From Burkholderia stagnalis (GTDB taxonomy: Bacteria; Pseudomonadota; Gammaproteobacteria; Burkholderiales; Burkholderiaceae): a DNA stretch of 64,000 nucleotides. The position numbers were made by a program, and so were the translations under genes. The notes beneath the pieces were generated by a model that was given only the letters and a program-made list of their open reading frames with translations, searched no databases and was not told where the DNA came from. Positions 23,960 through 33,122 of the stretch are shown here, piece by piece (positions within the stretch are counted from its first letter, which is position 1; the number at the start of each line of letters is the position of its first letter). The DNA lies in assembly GCF_902830275.1 (NCBI RefSeq), contig NZ_CADESW010000013.1:124001-188000 (forward strand). The letters are read 5' to 3'.

Positions 23960-26938
23960 TCACGCTGCGCGACCGAGCATGAACGCCTCGGCACCGCGCC
24001 ATTTCTCGACCTGCACCAGGCAGGAATTCGGGCTCATGCTGCTGGTGCCGGAGGTCTGCGGCCGGTCGGGGGTCAGCATGTTCATGCAACCGCCAATCTC
24101 GACTTGCTCGCCGTCGATTTCGATCAGCTGAAATTCAGCGCTCGCCTCGTAGGATTTCACCACTCCAGCGTTCACCAGGGGCGAGACATCGGCCGCACAG
24201 ATCACAGCGCCGCGGTCGTTGTGTACTTTGACGAGATCGCGATGCGCAATGCGTCGAATGGCGGCGTCAGCCGGATTGAGCCTCAGGAGCCAGAACCGGT
24301 GCCCCGCGATCAGCGCGCGATGATCGTCGATGCCGTTCACTGCGGAATTTTTTCCGTCACCAAGGGTATGAAAGCTGTAGCGGCTGTGGGTGGCGATCAA
24401 TTGCAGCGGGTAGCGCCGGGCCAGGTCCGAGCGCAGACCCTCCCAGGAGGGGATATATCGGTTGAGCGGCGGCCGCTCGGGATTGTCCGCCGTGTGTCGC
24501 TTCAGCAACTCGGGCACGAACTCCAGCTTGCCGCTCGGCGTCTGCAGGCCCTTGCCGAACTTTTCCGAGAACTGTGACGGCAGCGGATGAGGTTCCGGCA
24601 GGTCCTTCTTCCTGTCTTCCGCATACCAGCGCATGTCCACGGGATGGCGCAGCTCGGGCTTTTCGGGCGGCACGACGAAGTAGCCCTTGCGGCAGAACGC
24701 TCGCCACGAGATGTGATCGGGCAGATCCGACGAGTCGAAGACGCGCTTGACCCAGTCGAGATCGCCGCAGCCTTCGGTGAAAACGCCACCCAGTCCCAAC
24801 CGGGTCAGGATGGCGGTGAAAATGTCGTAGTCGGAACGGGACTCGCCCAAGGGTTCGATGCACTTGTGCTGCAGCGTCAGCATGCGATGGTTGACCGTGC
24901 CATACCCATGGTGCGCGTAGCCACCCGAGTTCGCCCATTCGCCAATGTCCCAGCGCTCCAGCGAAGTGCAGGCGGGCAGGATGATGTCGGCGAACCGGGC
25001 TTCGCCTTCCATCCAGATCGACTGATTGACGACGAACTCGATGCTCGAATGCCGGTAGGCCTGCGTCCAGCGTCCGGAATTCGTCACGGTGCTGAACGCG
25101 GATCCGCCGTAGCGATAGATCATGCGGATCGGCGAATAGCCGGGCATCGGGTAGGTGAACGGCGCAAACTGGGCTTCCTGGGACATGCCGTCCCAGAGAT
25201 AGCCGGCAGCGTGACCGTTGAGAATCGCATCGGGCATCTGCTGTCGCGGCACCATCTGCTTGACGGGATTCATGGTCAGGATATGCGGCATGCGCTGGTA
25301 GTTGTCCACCGCATTGGCGGTCCACGCCAGGTCGCCCGAAATGCCGCCGTCCGCGTAGCCGGGGAAGTAGAACTGGAGATCGTGCGGGACGCCGATTTCG
25401 AGGCAGCCGAAATTCACCCCCGGCTTGCCCCAGCCCTGCATGGACATCATCATGATCATGCAGCGCGCCCATTGCGCCCCGGTCGCCCCGCGGCCCGCGC
25501 CACCGAATCCCGCGCCGGTCATCCCGACGGCGAGATGAACCTTTTTCCTGCCCCATAGGCGCGCGAGTGCGCGGGCATCCTTGGCCGGCACGCCTGTCTC
25601 GCCCTCCTGCCACTCGGGAGTCTTGGGGATACCGTCGGTTTCGCCCAGAAGGTAGGCTTTCCAATCGTCGAAACCGGTCGTGCGCGTCGCGACGTAATCC
25701 TTGTCGTAAAGGCCCTCCACGGTCCACACGTACATGATGGCGGTCGCCAGGGCGGCATCGGTTTGCGGCCGGATCGGGATCCAGCGGCCGCCCAGCAGCT
25801 GTGCGGTGGGATTGCAGTGCGGGTCGATGTGAACGAACTCGATGCCGAGCTCCTTGGCCCACAGGCGGCGCGGGGTTCCCTCGAATCCTGCGTAGGCCCC
25901 GTTGGTACTTTCGGGGTCGCAGGACCAGAACACGATCATTTCGGCTTCCTTGAGACCATCCTCGAGGCCGCCATAGCCGGAGGGCACGCCGACGCGCATC
26001 GCGTTGCCGAAATGATGCATGGCGCCCCAGTACCAGCCTTCCCAGCTGTCCGGGTTCGCGGCGACCCGGGTGAAGCCGATCAGGTTGGCGAATCGCGTCA
26101 GCGCGCTGAGGTAGTAGCCGACGTTGCCCCACTGGTGATGGGACGACATCGGGAACGTGATGGAGCCGGGGCCGTGAACACGCTTCTGCCGGTTGATCTC
26201 CCTGGCGACGATGTCCAGGGCTTCGTCCCAGCTGATACGCACATAGCCGGACTTGCCGCGGTTCTGTGGGTTGCGCTCGCCGTCGGGGTCGAAGTCGACC
26301 CGCTTCATCGGGTGAAGGATGCGCTTGTCGGAGTAGACCAGCGACTTGAGGGTCAACGCGTGGGGCGCGACCAATCCACGCCGTGGCGGGCTGAAGCGGC
26401 GTCCACGTGCCTCGATCACCCAACTCGACGCGTCCGTATCGTCCAGCTCGATGGGCGTCACGCGGACGATGCGGCCATCCTTGACGTAGACGAACAGGGG
26501 CCCGCCATTGGTACAGGTCGTGTAGCGTCGGGTGCCGTCGCGCATGGGCGTGCCCATCGTCAGGCCGACGGTGCGCATCATGCTCAGGGTTTGCATGAGC
26601 CAGACCAGCAGTTCGTCCTCGCCCTCGGTGACCACCTTGAAGTTCTTGGCGGCGTGGACGATTTCGCCCTGGTCCGGGCTCGGGGAAAGGAACTTCAGGG
26701 CGGTGGCGACGTCCTTGAAGGACATGCGCACGTCGGGCCGCGGATGCTTGCCGGCGCGCGACCGAATGCGGCCATTCCTGAACTCGATGGCGCGACCGAT
26801 GCTTTGATCCATGAGCCCGATCCACGCAACGAGATTGCGCTCCTTGAGGCGATCGCGATAGGCGGGGAAGCGGCGCGCCGTCAGGTCCAGAACCTTGGGC
26901 AATGCAAAAAGAATGGTCTTGAGAGCCTGTCGTTTCAT
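23960..26938 (-). CDS. Molybdopterin transhydroxylase-like oxidoreductase fused to SCP2-like domain
   Basis: A 992-residue large subunit. Residues about 1-125 look like an SCP2/sterol-carrier domain (AIEFRNGRIRSRAG; DVRMSFKDVATALKFL). From about 139 the sequence is a DMSO-reductase-family molybdopterin enzyme (TNGGPLFVYVKDGRIVRV; GYVRISWDEALDIVA). Only one Cys is in the N-terminal region, so no FeS cluster is expected there, as in pyrogallol-phloroglucinol transhydroxylase. The probable catalytic residues His267 (SSHHQW), Asp297 and Ser298 (NPDSWEGW) lie a constant 123 positions after His144, Asp174 and the Mo-ligand Ser175 of the Pelobacter enzyme (numbers from memory). No Tat leader is present. 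The ATG at 26938 is preferred over one further out. Confidence 0.85.
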   Translation of the reverse strand: MKRQALKTILFALPKVLDLTARRFPAYRDRLKERNLVAWIGLMDQSIGRAIEFRNGRIRSRAGKHPRPDVRMSFKDVATALKFLSPSPDQGEIVHAAKNFKVVTEGEDELLVWLMQTLSMMRTVGLTMGTPMRDGTRRYTTCTNGGPLFVYVKDGRIVRVTPIELDDTDASSWVIEARGRRFSPPRRGLVAPHALTLKSLVYSDKRILHPMKRVDFDPDGERNPQNRGKSGYVRISWDEALDIVAREINRQKRVHGPGSITFPMSSHHQWGNVGYYLSALTRFANLIGFTRVAANPDSWEGWYWGAMHHFGNAMRVGVPSGYGGLEDGLKEAEMIVFWSCDPESTNGAYAGFEGTPRRLWAKELGIEFVHIDPHCNPTAQLLGGRWIPIRPQTDAALATAIMYVWTVEGLYDKDYVATRTTGFDDWKAYLLGETDGIPKTPEWQEGETGVPAKDARALARLWGRKKVHLAVGMTGAGFGGAGRGATGAQWARCMIMMMSMQGWGKPGVNFGCLEIGVPHDLQFYFPGYADGGISGDLAWTANAVDNYQRMPHILTMNPVKQMVPRQQMPDAILNGHAAGYLWDGMSQEAQFAPFTYPMPGYSPIRMIYRYGGSAFSTVTNSGRWTQAYRHSSIEFVVNQSIWMEGEARFADIILPACTSLERWDIGEWANSGGYAHHGYGTVNHRMLTLQHKCIEPLGESRSDYDIFTAILTRLGLGGVFTEGCGDLDWVKRVFDSSDLPDHISWRAFCRKGYFVVPPEKPELRHPVDMRWYAEDRKKDLPEPHPLPSQFSEKFGKGLQTPSGKLEFVPELLKRHTADNPERPPLNRYIPSWEGLRSDLARRYPLQLIATHSRYSFHTLGDGKNSAVNGIDDHRALIAGHRFWLLRLNPADAAIRRIAHRDLVKVHNDRGAVICAADVSPLVNAGVVKSYEASAEFQLIEIDGEQVEIGGCMNMLTPDRPQTSGTSSMSPNSCLVQVEKWRGAEAFMLGRAA

Positions 26939-26993
26939 CGTTCGATCCAAAGTGTTGCTTCCATGCGGGGGGGCTGGCATCGGGTCGCACCCG

Positions 26994-27731
26994 CTAGAAC
27001 GTATAAGCGACGTTCAGGAAAACGCTGACGGGATGGAGTCGGAGCGTCGATTTGGAAACGATCTGCGTCCCGGTCGCGGTCTGTCCGTATAACGTGAGGT
27101 GGGTCTTCACCGGCATGTAGCCGACAGAAGTACCGACAGACCAATGTTTGGTCATCGCGTAACTCGCCCCGATCTCGAACACGGGGTTCCACGATGCGCT
27201 GAGTGTCGCGCGCGCCGAGCCACCCGGCCCAAAGCTGTCGGAGACAAACTGGCGATTGGTTGCCCGCACCTGGGTGAACCACGTGTAGTTCACGCCAAGT
27301 CCTGCGTACGGACGGAATTTCGATGCGGCTGAAAACAGGTGATATCGAAGCTCGATGGCGGGCGGCATCGGCCTTGTCGTGCCGAGGGTGCCATACTTCT
27401 GCAACGTCCCGTCACCGGCCAGATTGACTTTCAGTGGCAGTCCGAACAACATGGCGACACCAACGTTGTCGGTGACGTAGTACTCGGTGGTGATTCCCAT
27501 CGTATCCGTCGAGCTGGCATGCGCCCCGGTACCGGCCATTTGCTGATTCACCGTTACGCCGCCAACACTTTGCACGGTCAAGGGCGTCGCGTTGCCCTGG
27601 GGCGAGATGTGCAGCCATCCAACCGATGTCGTGATGCTTCCGGCCGTCTGCGCATCTGCATGGTCGGCAAGTGCGGCCGTGCAGATACAAACCGCCACGC
27701 CTGCAAAATGCATCGTTCGCGTGAAATCCAA
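26994..27731 (-). CDS. ompW: OmpW family outer membrane protein
   Basis: A 245-residue outer-membrane beta-barrel. Residues 1-28 are a signal peptide ending ADAQ. The OmpW features are the YYVTDNVGVAM strand near 88-98, ASWNPVFEIGASYAM near 183-197 and a terminal aromatic, VAYTF, for Bam recognition. OmpW proteins form narrow hydrophobic channels for small nonpolar molecules. It lies between the acyl-CoA synthetase gene and the molybdenum subunit on the same strand, with about 55 bases to the latter, so it is likely the entry route for the operon's substrate. A decayed relative is found near 61.5 kb. Confidence 0.85.
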   Translation of the reverse strand: MDFTRTMHFAGVAVCICTAALADHADAQTAGSITTSVGWLHISPQGNATPLTVQSVGGVTVNQQMAGTGAHASSTDTMGITTEYYVTDNVGVAMLFGLPLKVNLAGDGTLQKYGTLGTTRPMPPAIELRYHLFSAASKFRPYAGLGVNYTWFTQVRATNRQFVSDSFGPGGSARATLSASWNPVFEIGASYAMTKHWSVGTSVGYMPVKTHLTLYGQTATGTQIVSKSTLRLHPVSVFLNVAYTF

Positions 27732-27846
27732 TTTTCGTCTCCTCTGTCTCGATGCGATTCAAGAACTGCAGATAATCTGGATACCTTATTGGTCATGACG
27801 AGCCGCTCTCGGAATTTGTGTTGTCGCGGCTAGTCGCGCGCCGCCG

Positions 27847-29841
27847 TCACCGCAGATCTGTTGCTGTCGGATCGGGCGATCGAATTGGTTTCGCGGCGAA
27901 CGAGATTGAAAACGCAAACGGAAAGCGCCCCAGCACGAAGCGCGCCGCAGTCTCGAGTGCGGGATTGCTCAGCTCGACCACGACCGACATTCCGCCGGAA
28001 TCACTGGTCTCGACGTTGACTGATGCGCCGGGGGCTCCGCCCTGGTCCAATGCCGTGCGGAGCGCGTCACTCGTCTCTCGGCGCTTGAGTTCCGGTTTGA
28101 ATATCTTGCCGACGCCTGTGAGCGGGATCGCTTCGACGATTCGGACATGCCTGGGCAGGGCGGCGCGTTCAGCGATCTCCCGCTGCATGAACACGTGCAG
28201 ATCGTGCTCGGTAGCGGTCATACCGGGCTTGAGCTGAACATACGCGACCGGCAACTCGCCGGCATAGGCATCGGGGCGCCCGATTGCCGCGGCGATCTGG
28301 ACCGCCGGGTGTCGATGCAGCGGTTCCTCGATCGTCGCCGGGTCGATATTGTGTCCGCCGCGAATGATCAACTCCTTCTTGCGGCCGGTCAGCCAGAAGT
28401 AACCGTCGCTGTCGCAGCGGCCGAGGTCGCCGGTGTTGAGCCAGCGCTTGCCGTCGCCGAGATCGAGCCACAGGGCCTTGTTCTGGTCGGGACGCGTGTA
28501 GCCGGTGAAGACGTTCGGCCCGGAGATGACGAGCAGCCCCTCCTCGTTAGCTGCGCAGTCGCGCAGATACCGTCCCGCATCGTCCACGACGACTGCCTTC
28601 ATCGCCTGGAAGGGGATGCGAAGCCCGATCGATCCCAGCCGACGCTCGCCGGTCGGCGGGTTGACGCTGCTCACGCACGTTCCTTCGGTCAGGCCGTAAC
28701 CTTCGAGAATCCGGATGCCCGTTTTTTCCTGGAAGGCCCTGAAGACGCCGACCGGCATCGGCGCGGCACCGCACAGGCCGTATTCGAGCGAGTCGATCAC
28801 ATGATCGTCGACAGGAATGTCGAGCAGCGAAGCATAAAGCGTCGGGACGCCACTGAAGAAATTGATGTGGTGATGTTCGACGATTTCCCAGAAACGTTTG
28901 ACGACGCCGTCGCCTCGGTAACCCTGCGGTGTGCCGAGCACGACATGGGCGCCGCGCGAGAAAGGCAGGAGGCCGGTCACCATCGCGGCATTGACGTGAA
29001 AGAGCGGCAAGCCGCAAAAAGTCGCTTTGCCGGGGCCGATACTGTCGCCGAAGAACCGCCCGGCGCTCCATGCATTCGCCACTTCGTTGCCGTGGCTGCG
29101 CATCGCGATTTTCGGCAACCCGGTGGTTCCACCGGTACAGAAGAAGGAGGACATGTCGCCAGGTTGAATGCGGCGCGCATTGTCGAGCGCCGTACCGGAT
29201 TCCCGCGCGATTGCCGTACCGAAGTCGTGAATCCGGATGTGCGCAGGCACCGCGCTGCGCAAACCGCCATCGCCGTACAGCTGCGCACACGCGTCGTGCT
29301 GGAGCGTGCGCGCCGCCGGCTGCGCCATGCCCCGCACGCGATCGGCCGGATTGACCAGCACGAGATGCCGCAGCGGCTCGACCTCATGAAGGATCTCCGC
29401 GACTTTTTGCCAGAGATCGGCCCCGGGAAATGGCGCGAGCGTCACGAGTACGCTGGCGCCGGCCGCTTTGAGCAGACTGCCTATCGCGTCCCCTTCGAGG
29501 AGCGGATTGATCGCGCATACGATGCCGGCCGCTTGCCCGCCCCAGATCACGAAATGCGTTTCGGGAAGATTGGGCAGCACATAAGCGATCACCGAATGCG
29601 AGCTCACGCCGAGGCGCGTGAACATGTTGGCCGTGCGCGTGATGTCACGAACCAGCTCGCGATAGGTCCAGCACTCGGCGTCGCGGTGCGCATCGGCGGT
29701 CATGAAAAAGGAGAGGGCGGGGGCGGACGGATCGATGGCCGCACCGGCGCAGATCATCTCGTATGTGCTGGCCGGGAGGCCGGGCGGAAAGCCCTGCGCT
29801 TCGATCGCCAGCACGTCGTTCCGGGTCGCGATGCCGTTCAT
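27847..29841 (-). CDS. Acyl-CoA synthetase (AMP-forming)
   Basis: A 664-residue ANL-superfamily ligase that makes a CoA thioester through an acyl-adenylate. Visible motifs are the P-loop-like SSFFCTGGTTGLPKIAM (about 231-247), ILEGYGLTEGT (about 372-382), the hinge region TGDLGRCDSDGYFWLTGRKKE and the C-terminal catalytic lysine in GVGKIFKPEL (about 575-584). The C-terminus has an extra 65 or so residues with an unusual VVVELSNPALE stretch. It overlaps the FAH gene by four bases (ATGA), so the two are coupled. The substrate is probably the carboxylate left after ring cleavage or hydrolysis, by position. Confidence 0.86.
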   Translation of the reverse strand: MNGIATRNDVLAIEAQGFPPGLPASTYEMICAGAAIDPSAPALSFFMTADAHRDAECWTYRELVRDITRTANMFTRLGVSSHSVIAYVLPNLPETHFVIWGGQAAGIVCAINPLLEGDAIGSLLKAAGASVLVTLAPFPGADLWQKVAEILHEVEPLRHLVLVNPADRVRGMAQPAARTLQHDACAQLYGDGGLRSAVPAHIRIHDFGTAIARESGTALDNARRIQPGDMSSFFCTGGTTGLPKIAMRSHGNEVANAWSAGRFFGDSIGPGKATFCGLPLFHVNAAMVTGLLPFSRGAHVVLGTPQGYRGDGVVKRFWEIVEHHHINFFSGVPTLYASLLDIPVDDHVIDSLEYGLCGAAPMPVGVFRAFQEKTGIRILEGYGLTEGTCVSSVNPPTGERRLGSIGLRIPFQAMKAVVVDDAGRYLRDCAANEEGLLVISGPNVFTGYTRPDQNKALWLDLGDGKRWLNTGDLGRCDSDGYFWLTGRKKELIIRGGHNIDPATIEEPLHRHPAVQIAAAIGRPDAYAGELPVAYVQLKPGMTATEHDLHVFMQREIAERAALPRHVRIVEAIPLTGVGKIFKPELKRRETSDALRTALDQGGAPGASVNVETSDSGGMSVVVELSNPALETAARFVLGRFPFAFSISFAAKPIRSPDPTATDLR

Positions 29842-30794
29842 GCTGCTTCGTCCACGATCTCGTTACGTTGCACGCCCAGATCGATCGTTCCATCGCGGCT
29901 CGCGATGCGGGCTTCGACGATATCTCCGGCCTTCAGATACTGCGCGCGTCCTGCCTGCACCTTCATGAACATCTTCCACTTGACGGATTCGGGAAAAAGC
30001 GCGGCAGCTCGCTGCTTGAGCGGCGACGGGATGCTGAGTGCGCAGCCGGCCGGCGTGCCGGTCGCGAGCAGGTCGCCGGCGCGAAGGTCGTGCACGCCCG
30101 ACAACTCGGTCAACGTTTCCGCCGGACCGTAGACGAGGTTCGATGTCGAGTCCTGCTGACGCACCGCGCCGTTGACGGTCAACGTCAGGTCGAGCGCCTT
30201 CAGCTTCGGGAAGTCACGCCGTTCGAGCAGGCACAGATAGGGGCCGACCGGGCCAAACGTCCGGAAGCTCTTGCCCTTGTAGAACTGCATCTGCGGGATC
30301 TGTACATCGCGCGCGGAATAGTCGTTGACGATCACGGTGCCCGCGACATAGTCGTGCAGGTTCGCGTCCGTGATCTGCCGGTGAGACGTGATGTCGCGCT
30401 TGAGGATGAGGCCGAGCTCGATTTCGTAGTCGAGAAACCGGACGTGCCGCGGTTTCACGACCGGTGAGTCGGCGGCGACGATGCAACTCGTCGCCTTCGT
30501 GAAGATCATGTTGAACTTTTTCGCGTCCGGATCCATGCCCGATTCGATCATGTGCCGACGATAATTCGCGCCCTGGCAAACGAATTGCTGGTTGGCTGTG
30601 ACCGGTGGCAGCCACTCCACGTCTGACTCCGGAATCGTCGATCCGTCGAGCGTGGCGAGTCGCTCAACCGGATTCGCCGCGAGAAAGCTCGCGGTTGTCT
30701 CGAAGTCGCCGGGAATCGGCGTGACGGCGCCGTTGGCGACCACCCCCCATTGGGCACGGCCATGATGCCGGAAGTGCAGGACAAGCAGTGACAT
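29838..30794 (-). CDS. Fumarylacetoacetate hydrolase family protein
   Basis: A 318-residue FAH-superfamily enzyme. The metal-binding signature is in RFLDYEIELGLIL (about 118-130), with further family motifs NDYSARDVQ (about 158-166), GKSFRTFGPVGPYL (about 175-188) and GDLLATGTPAG (about 240-250). Members hydrolyse C-C bonds in acylpyruvates or tautomerise or decarboxylate extradiol ring-cleavage products. The gene sits between the acyl-CoA synthetase (four-base overlap) and the dioxygenase, which fits hydrolysis of the ring-fission product of the adjacent enzyme. Confidence 0.87.
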   Translation of the reverse strand: MSLLVLHFRHHGRAQWGVVANGAVTPIPGDFETTASFLAANPVERLATLDGSTIPESDVEWLPPVTANQQFVCQGANYRRHMIESGMDPDAKKFNMIFTKATSCIVAADSPVVKPRHVRFLDYEIELGLILKRDITSHRQITDANLHDYVAGTVIVNDYSARDVQIPQMQFYKGKSFRTFGPVGPYLCLLERRDFPKLKALDLTLTVNGAVRQQDSTSNLVYGPAETLTELSGVHDLRAGDLLATGTPAGCALSIPSPLKQRAAALFPESVKWKMFMKVQAGRAQYLKAGDIVEARIASRDGTIDLGVQRNEIVDEAA

Positions 30795-30831
30795 GAATAA
30801 GTCTCTCGTGAGTCGAACAGGCGGATGGGGA

Positions 30832-31902
30832 TCAGGCGAACAGCTTCGCCAGGGTCAGCAGCTTGCCGACCGTCAGATCGGGACTGCGGCGCAGGTTGCG
30901 AAACAGCGCCGCGAGGCTCGACGGCGTGAGCCGGGGCTTCGTGAAGCTGCGCGGCATCGTCGGGCCCCACTGCGCCATCGCTTCGCGGCTGACCGCGTGC
31001 ACGCCCGTCGGCTCGTCGGCGGTAAACAGGTCGCCGTCGCAATAGTGTTCGTGCTTGTCGCCCCACGGGTCCTGCCAATAGTCGAAGATCTGGCTGCCGA
31101 GAATGTGCCGGCCGATGCCCCACGCGTGCGCCCACCCGTTGTCGTGGAGCATGCGCTGGCCCATGCCGACGGCATCGGCATCGACCAGTTCGTACGCGCT
31201 ATGGCTATAAGTCGGCACGAACCCTTGGGCGAGCGCGAGCGTATGGTGGTCGGCCGGCCTGTCGCCGAGATCGAGCCGCATGAACGCAACGGCAGGGGAG
31301 CCGTCCGGCAGCACCTGGACATCGCTGGGGATGAACCCGAAATGCTGCGTGTACCACGCGCAGGTTTCCTGGTAGTCGGCCAGCTCGAGCACGACGTGTC
31401 CGAGCCGAATGACCTCGGGCGCGCTCGCCGGCGGCCGCTGCGTTTCGTTGATCCGCACGGGTGTGTCGACCGAGTTGAACGGGAGCGCAGCGCGATGCGG
31501 CAACGTGTCGGCCACTGTCTGGCCCGCTATCGCGTCGACCCGAAAACCCGACGGATCGATGAGCCGCACCCGAAGGCCGCCGCCGGGCCAATCCGATGCC
31601 TCGATCTCCGACGCGCCAGGGACTTTGGCGAGCGCCGCCAGATCGGCTCGGCTGTCGACCCGCAATCCGAAGCCGACGAAGCGGGCCTTCGGCGCGTGGC
31701 GAACGACATAACAGAAGTGTGCGGTGCCCGTTCCGCGCAGCAGCAATTGCGTGTCGTCCCGCAGCACCGTTCGGAGCCCGAAGTCGTTGAGAAAGCGCTC
31801 TGCCTCGTCGAGATCGGGACGATCGAAGATCAGATAGGCGAGCGCCGATGCCTTCGTTGTGGGGTGAGGGTGGCGAGCCGGTTGTGGGGTGGTCAGCTTC
31901 AT
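30832..31902 (-). CDS. Two-domain VOC extradiol dioxygenase-like protein
   Basis: A 356-residue protein with two vicinal-oxygen-chelate domains (about 18-150 and 165-300), the layout of type I extradiol catechol dioxygenases. Metal ligands appear to be intact in the second domain: His169 in RLGHVV, His219/220 in ADHHTLAL and Glu285 in DPWGDKHEHY. A type I enzyme would use Fe(II) and O2 for meta-cleavage. The ATG at 31902 is preferred; a TTG at 31914 is possible. The gene follows the unknown gene by 12 bases and precedes FAH by 37. It should need O2, in contrast with the molybdenum enzyme of the same operon. Confidence 0.8.
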   Translation of the reverse strand: MKLTTPQPARHPHPTTKASALAYLIFDRPDLDEAERFLNDFGLRTVLRDDTQLLLRGTGTAHFCYVVRHAPKARFVGFGLRVDSRADLAALAKVPGASEIEASDWPGGGLRVRLIDPSGFRVDAIAGQTVADTLPHRAALPFNSVDTPVRINETQRPPASAPEVIRLGHVVLELADYQETCAWYTQHFGFIPSDVQVLPDGSPAVAFMRLDLGDRPADHHTLALAQGFVPTYSHSAYELVDADAVGMGQRMLHDNGWAHAWGIGRHILGSQIFDYWQDPWGDKHEHYCDGDLFTADEPTGVHAVSREAMAQWGPTMPRSFTKPRLTPSSLAALFRNLRRSPDLTVGKLLTLAKLFA

Positions 31903-31914
31903 GGCGGATGACAA

Positions 31915-32223
31915 TCAGGCAGATCGAATGGCAATCGCGAAGGCAGGCGCCGTCGCATCGAGGGGCTTGCCGCGCAACGGCAGGCATGCAATCTCACCGT
32001 CGCGCGACATCATTGGCCGGACCATGAATGCCGCGAGGTCGATCGTCGATTTCGCATGGGAGCGGCGCGCCTCGTCGCCGGCGCCGCGACTGGCCGACAA
32101 ATGGCCCGATGCGGCGCCGACCGGCCCGAATCCTGCGATCGGTGCGCCGAGCATCGAAGGCAGCCCGCACTCCGGCGACGAGAGCGAGCTGTTGTGAATG
32201 GACGCGCTGGCGCCCGTGTGCAT
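31915..32223 (-). CDS. Hypothetical protein, first gene of the molybdenum operon
   Basis: A 102-residue frame that I do not recognise. The ATG at 32223 has GGTGGAG six bases upstream; a GTG at 32235 is also possible. The N-terminal half is Ser/Gly/Ala-rich, and the C-terminal part (FMVRPMMSRDGEIACLPLRG) is protein-like. It ends 12 bases before the dioxygenase start and begins the operon divergent from the TetR gene. It could be a small protein, or the surviving end of a larger decayed gene. Confidence 0.45.
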   Translation of the reverse strand: MHTGASASIHNSSLSSPECGLPSMLGAPIAGFGPVGAASGHLSASRGAGDEARRSHAKSTIDLAAFMVRPMMSRDGEIACLPLRGKPLDATAPAFAIAIRSA

Positions 32224-32290
32224 GTGTGTCTCCACCGTATCTCCATTCGTCGTTCGATCAGTTCCTGAGGCCGTGTTCCGCCGCCTTTGA

Positions 32291-32304
32291 TGACATTAAA
32301 GTCA
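32291..32304. promoter_or_regulatory. Candidate TetR operator, copy 1
   Basis: TGACATTAAAGTCA is a perfect 4-base-arm palindrome with a 6-base spacer in the divergent TetR/operon promoter region. A similar site is 28 bases away. Confidence 0.55.
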
Positions 32305-32318
32305 TTGCTGATGATTTT

Positions 32319-32332
32319 GTCAATGTAGACAT
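32319..32332. promoter_or_regulatory. Candidate TetR operator, copy 2
   Basis: TGTCAATGTAGACA fits the same TGNC-N6-GNCA form as copy 1 and lies 41 bases before the TetR gene start. The local AT-richness also suggests a promoter. Confidence 0.58.
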
Positions 32333-32372
32333 TTGAATCTATACTTGGGCACGAACAAGGATCGGAAACGTC

Positions 32373-33122
32373 ATGACGAATACACCGAGTCGCCGGACAC
32401 CAAAGCGCTCCGCCCCGGAGGCAAGCAATCCCGCGGTCGCCGAAGAGCGCGAGCCGCGTGGCGCGCGCCGCAAGCGCGAGACCCGTGCCCGCCTGCTGGA
32501 CGCCGCGCTCAGACTGATGGCGGAGAAGGGCATGGAAGGCGTCGCCATCAACGAAATCACCGAGGCCGCCGACGTCGGCTTTGGCTCGTTCTACAACCAC
32601 TTCGAGTCGAAGGAGGCGATCTACGCCACCCTCGTGGAATCGGTATTCGAGGAGTTCGCGGATTCGCTCGATCGCCTGGCGAGCGGCTTGTCCGACCCGG
32701 CGGAAATCATTTCCGTCTCGGTACGGCATACGCTGATGCGCGCGCGGCGCGAGCCGGTGTGGGGGCACTTCCTGATACGCGAAGGGTTTTCGGCGCGCGT
32801 CCTGACGCATGGCCTGGGTCAGCGCCTGCTGCGGGATATCGAGCGCGGCATCGCCGAGAAGCGCTTCGTGGTCGCCGACCCATTCATAGGCTTTCTTTCG
32901 GTCGGCGGTACGGTGCTGACCGCAATTGCCGCCGAGCTCAACTTCGTCGCGCCGGGCGCGCCGGCGGCCGGCGTGCTCAAGGAGCTCGGCTTTAGCGGAG
33001 AGCATTTTCCGGAACGCACGGCGGCGACGCTGCTGCATACGCTGGGGCTCAAGCGCGGGGAAGCCGAGAAGATCGCAAGCCGGCCGCTGCCGGTCGTGGA
33101 AACGGCCGAGACGGCACGGTGA
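32373..33122 (+). CDS. TetR family regulator
   Basis: A 249-residue TetR-type repressor. The helix-turn-helix is at about 40-85 (RARLLDAALRLMAEKGMEG then INEITEAADVGFGSFYNHF). The first 28 residues are a basic tail. The C-terminal ligand domain contains RHTLMRARREPVWGHFLI and GFLSVGGTVLTAIAAEL. It is divergent from the molybdenum operon and lies beside the two palindromes, so it very likely represses that operon and itself until an aromatic or lipid-like effector is present. Confidence 0.88.
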   Translation: MTNTPSRRTPKRSAPEASNPAVAEEREPRGARRKRETRARLLDAALRLMAEKGMEGVAINEITEAADVGFGSFYNHFESKEAIYATLVESVFEEFADSLDRLASGLSDPAEIISVSVRHTLMRARREPVWGHFLIREGFSARVLTHGLGQRLLRDIERGIAEKRFVVADPFIGFLSVGGTVLTAIAAELNFVAPGAPAAGVLKELGFSGEHFPERTAATLLHTLGLKRGEAEKIASRPLPVVETAETAR

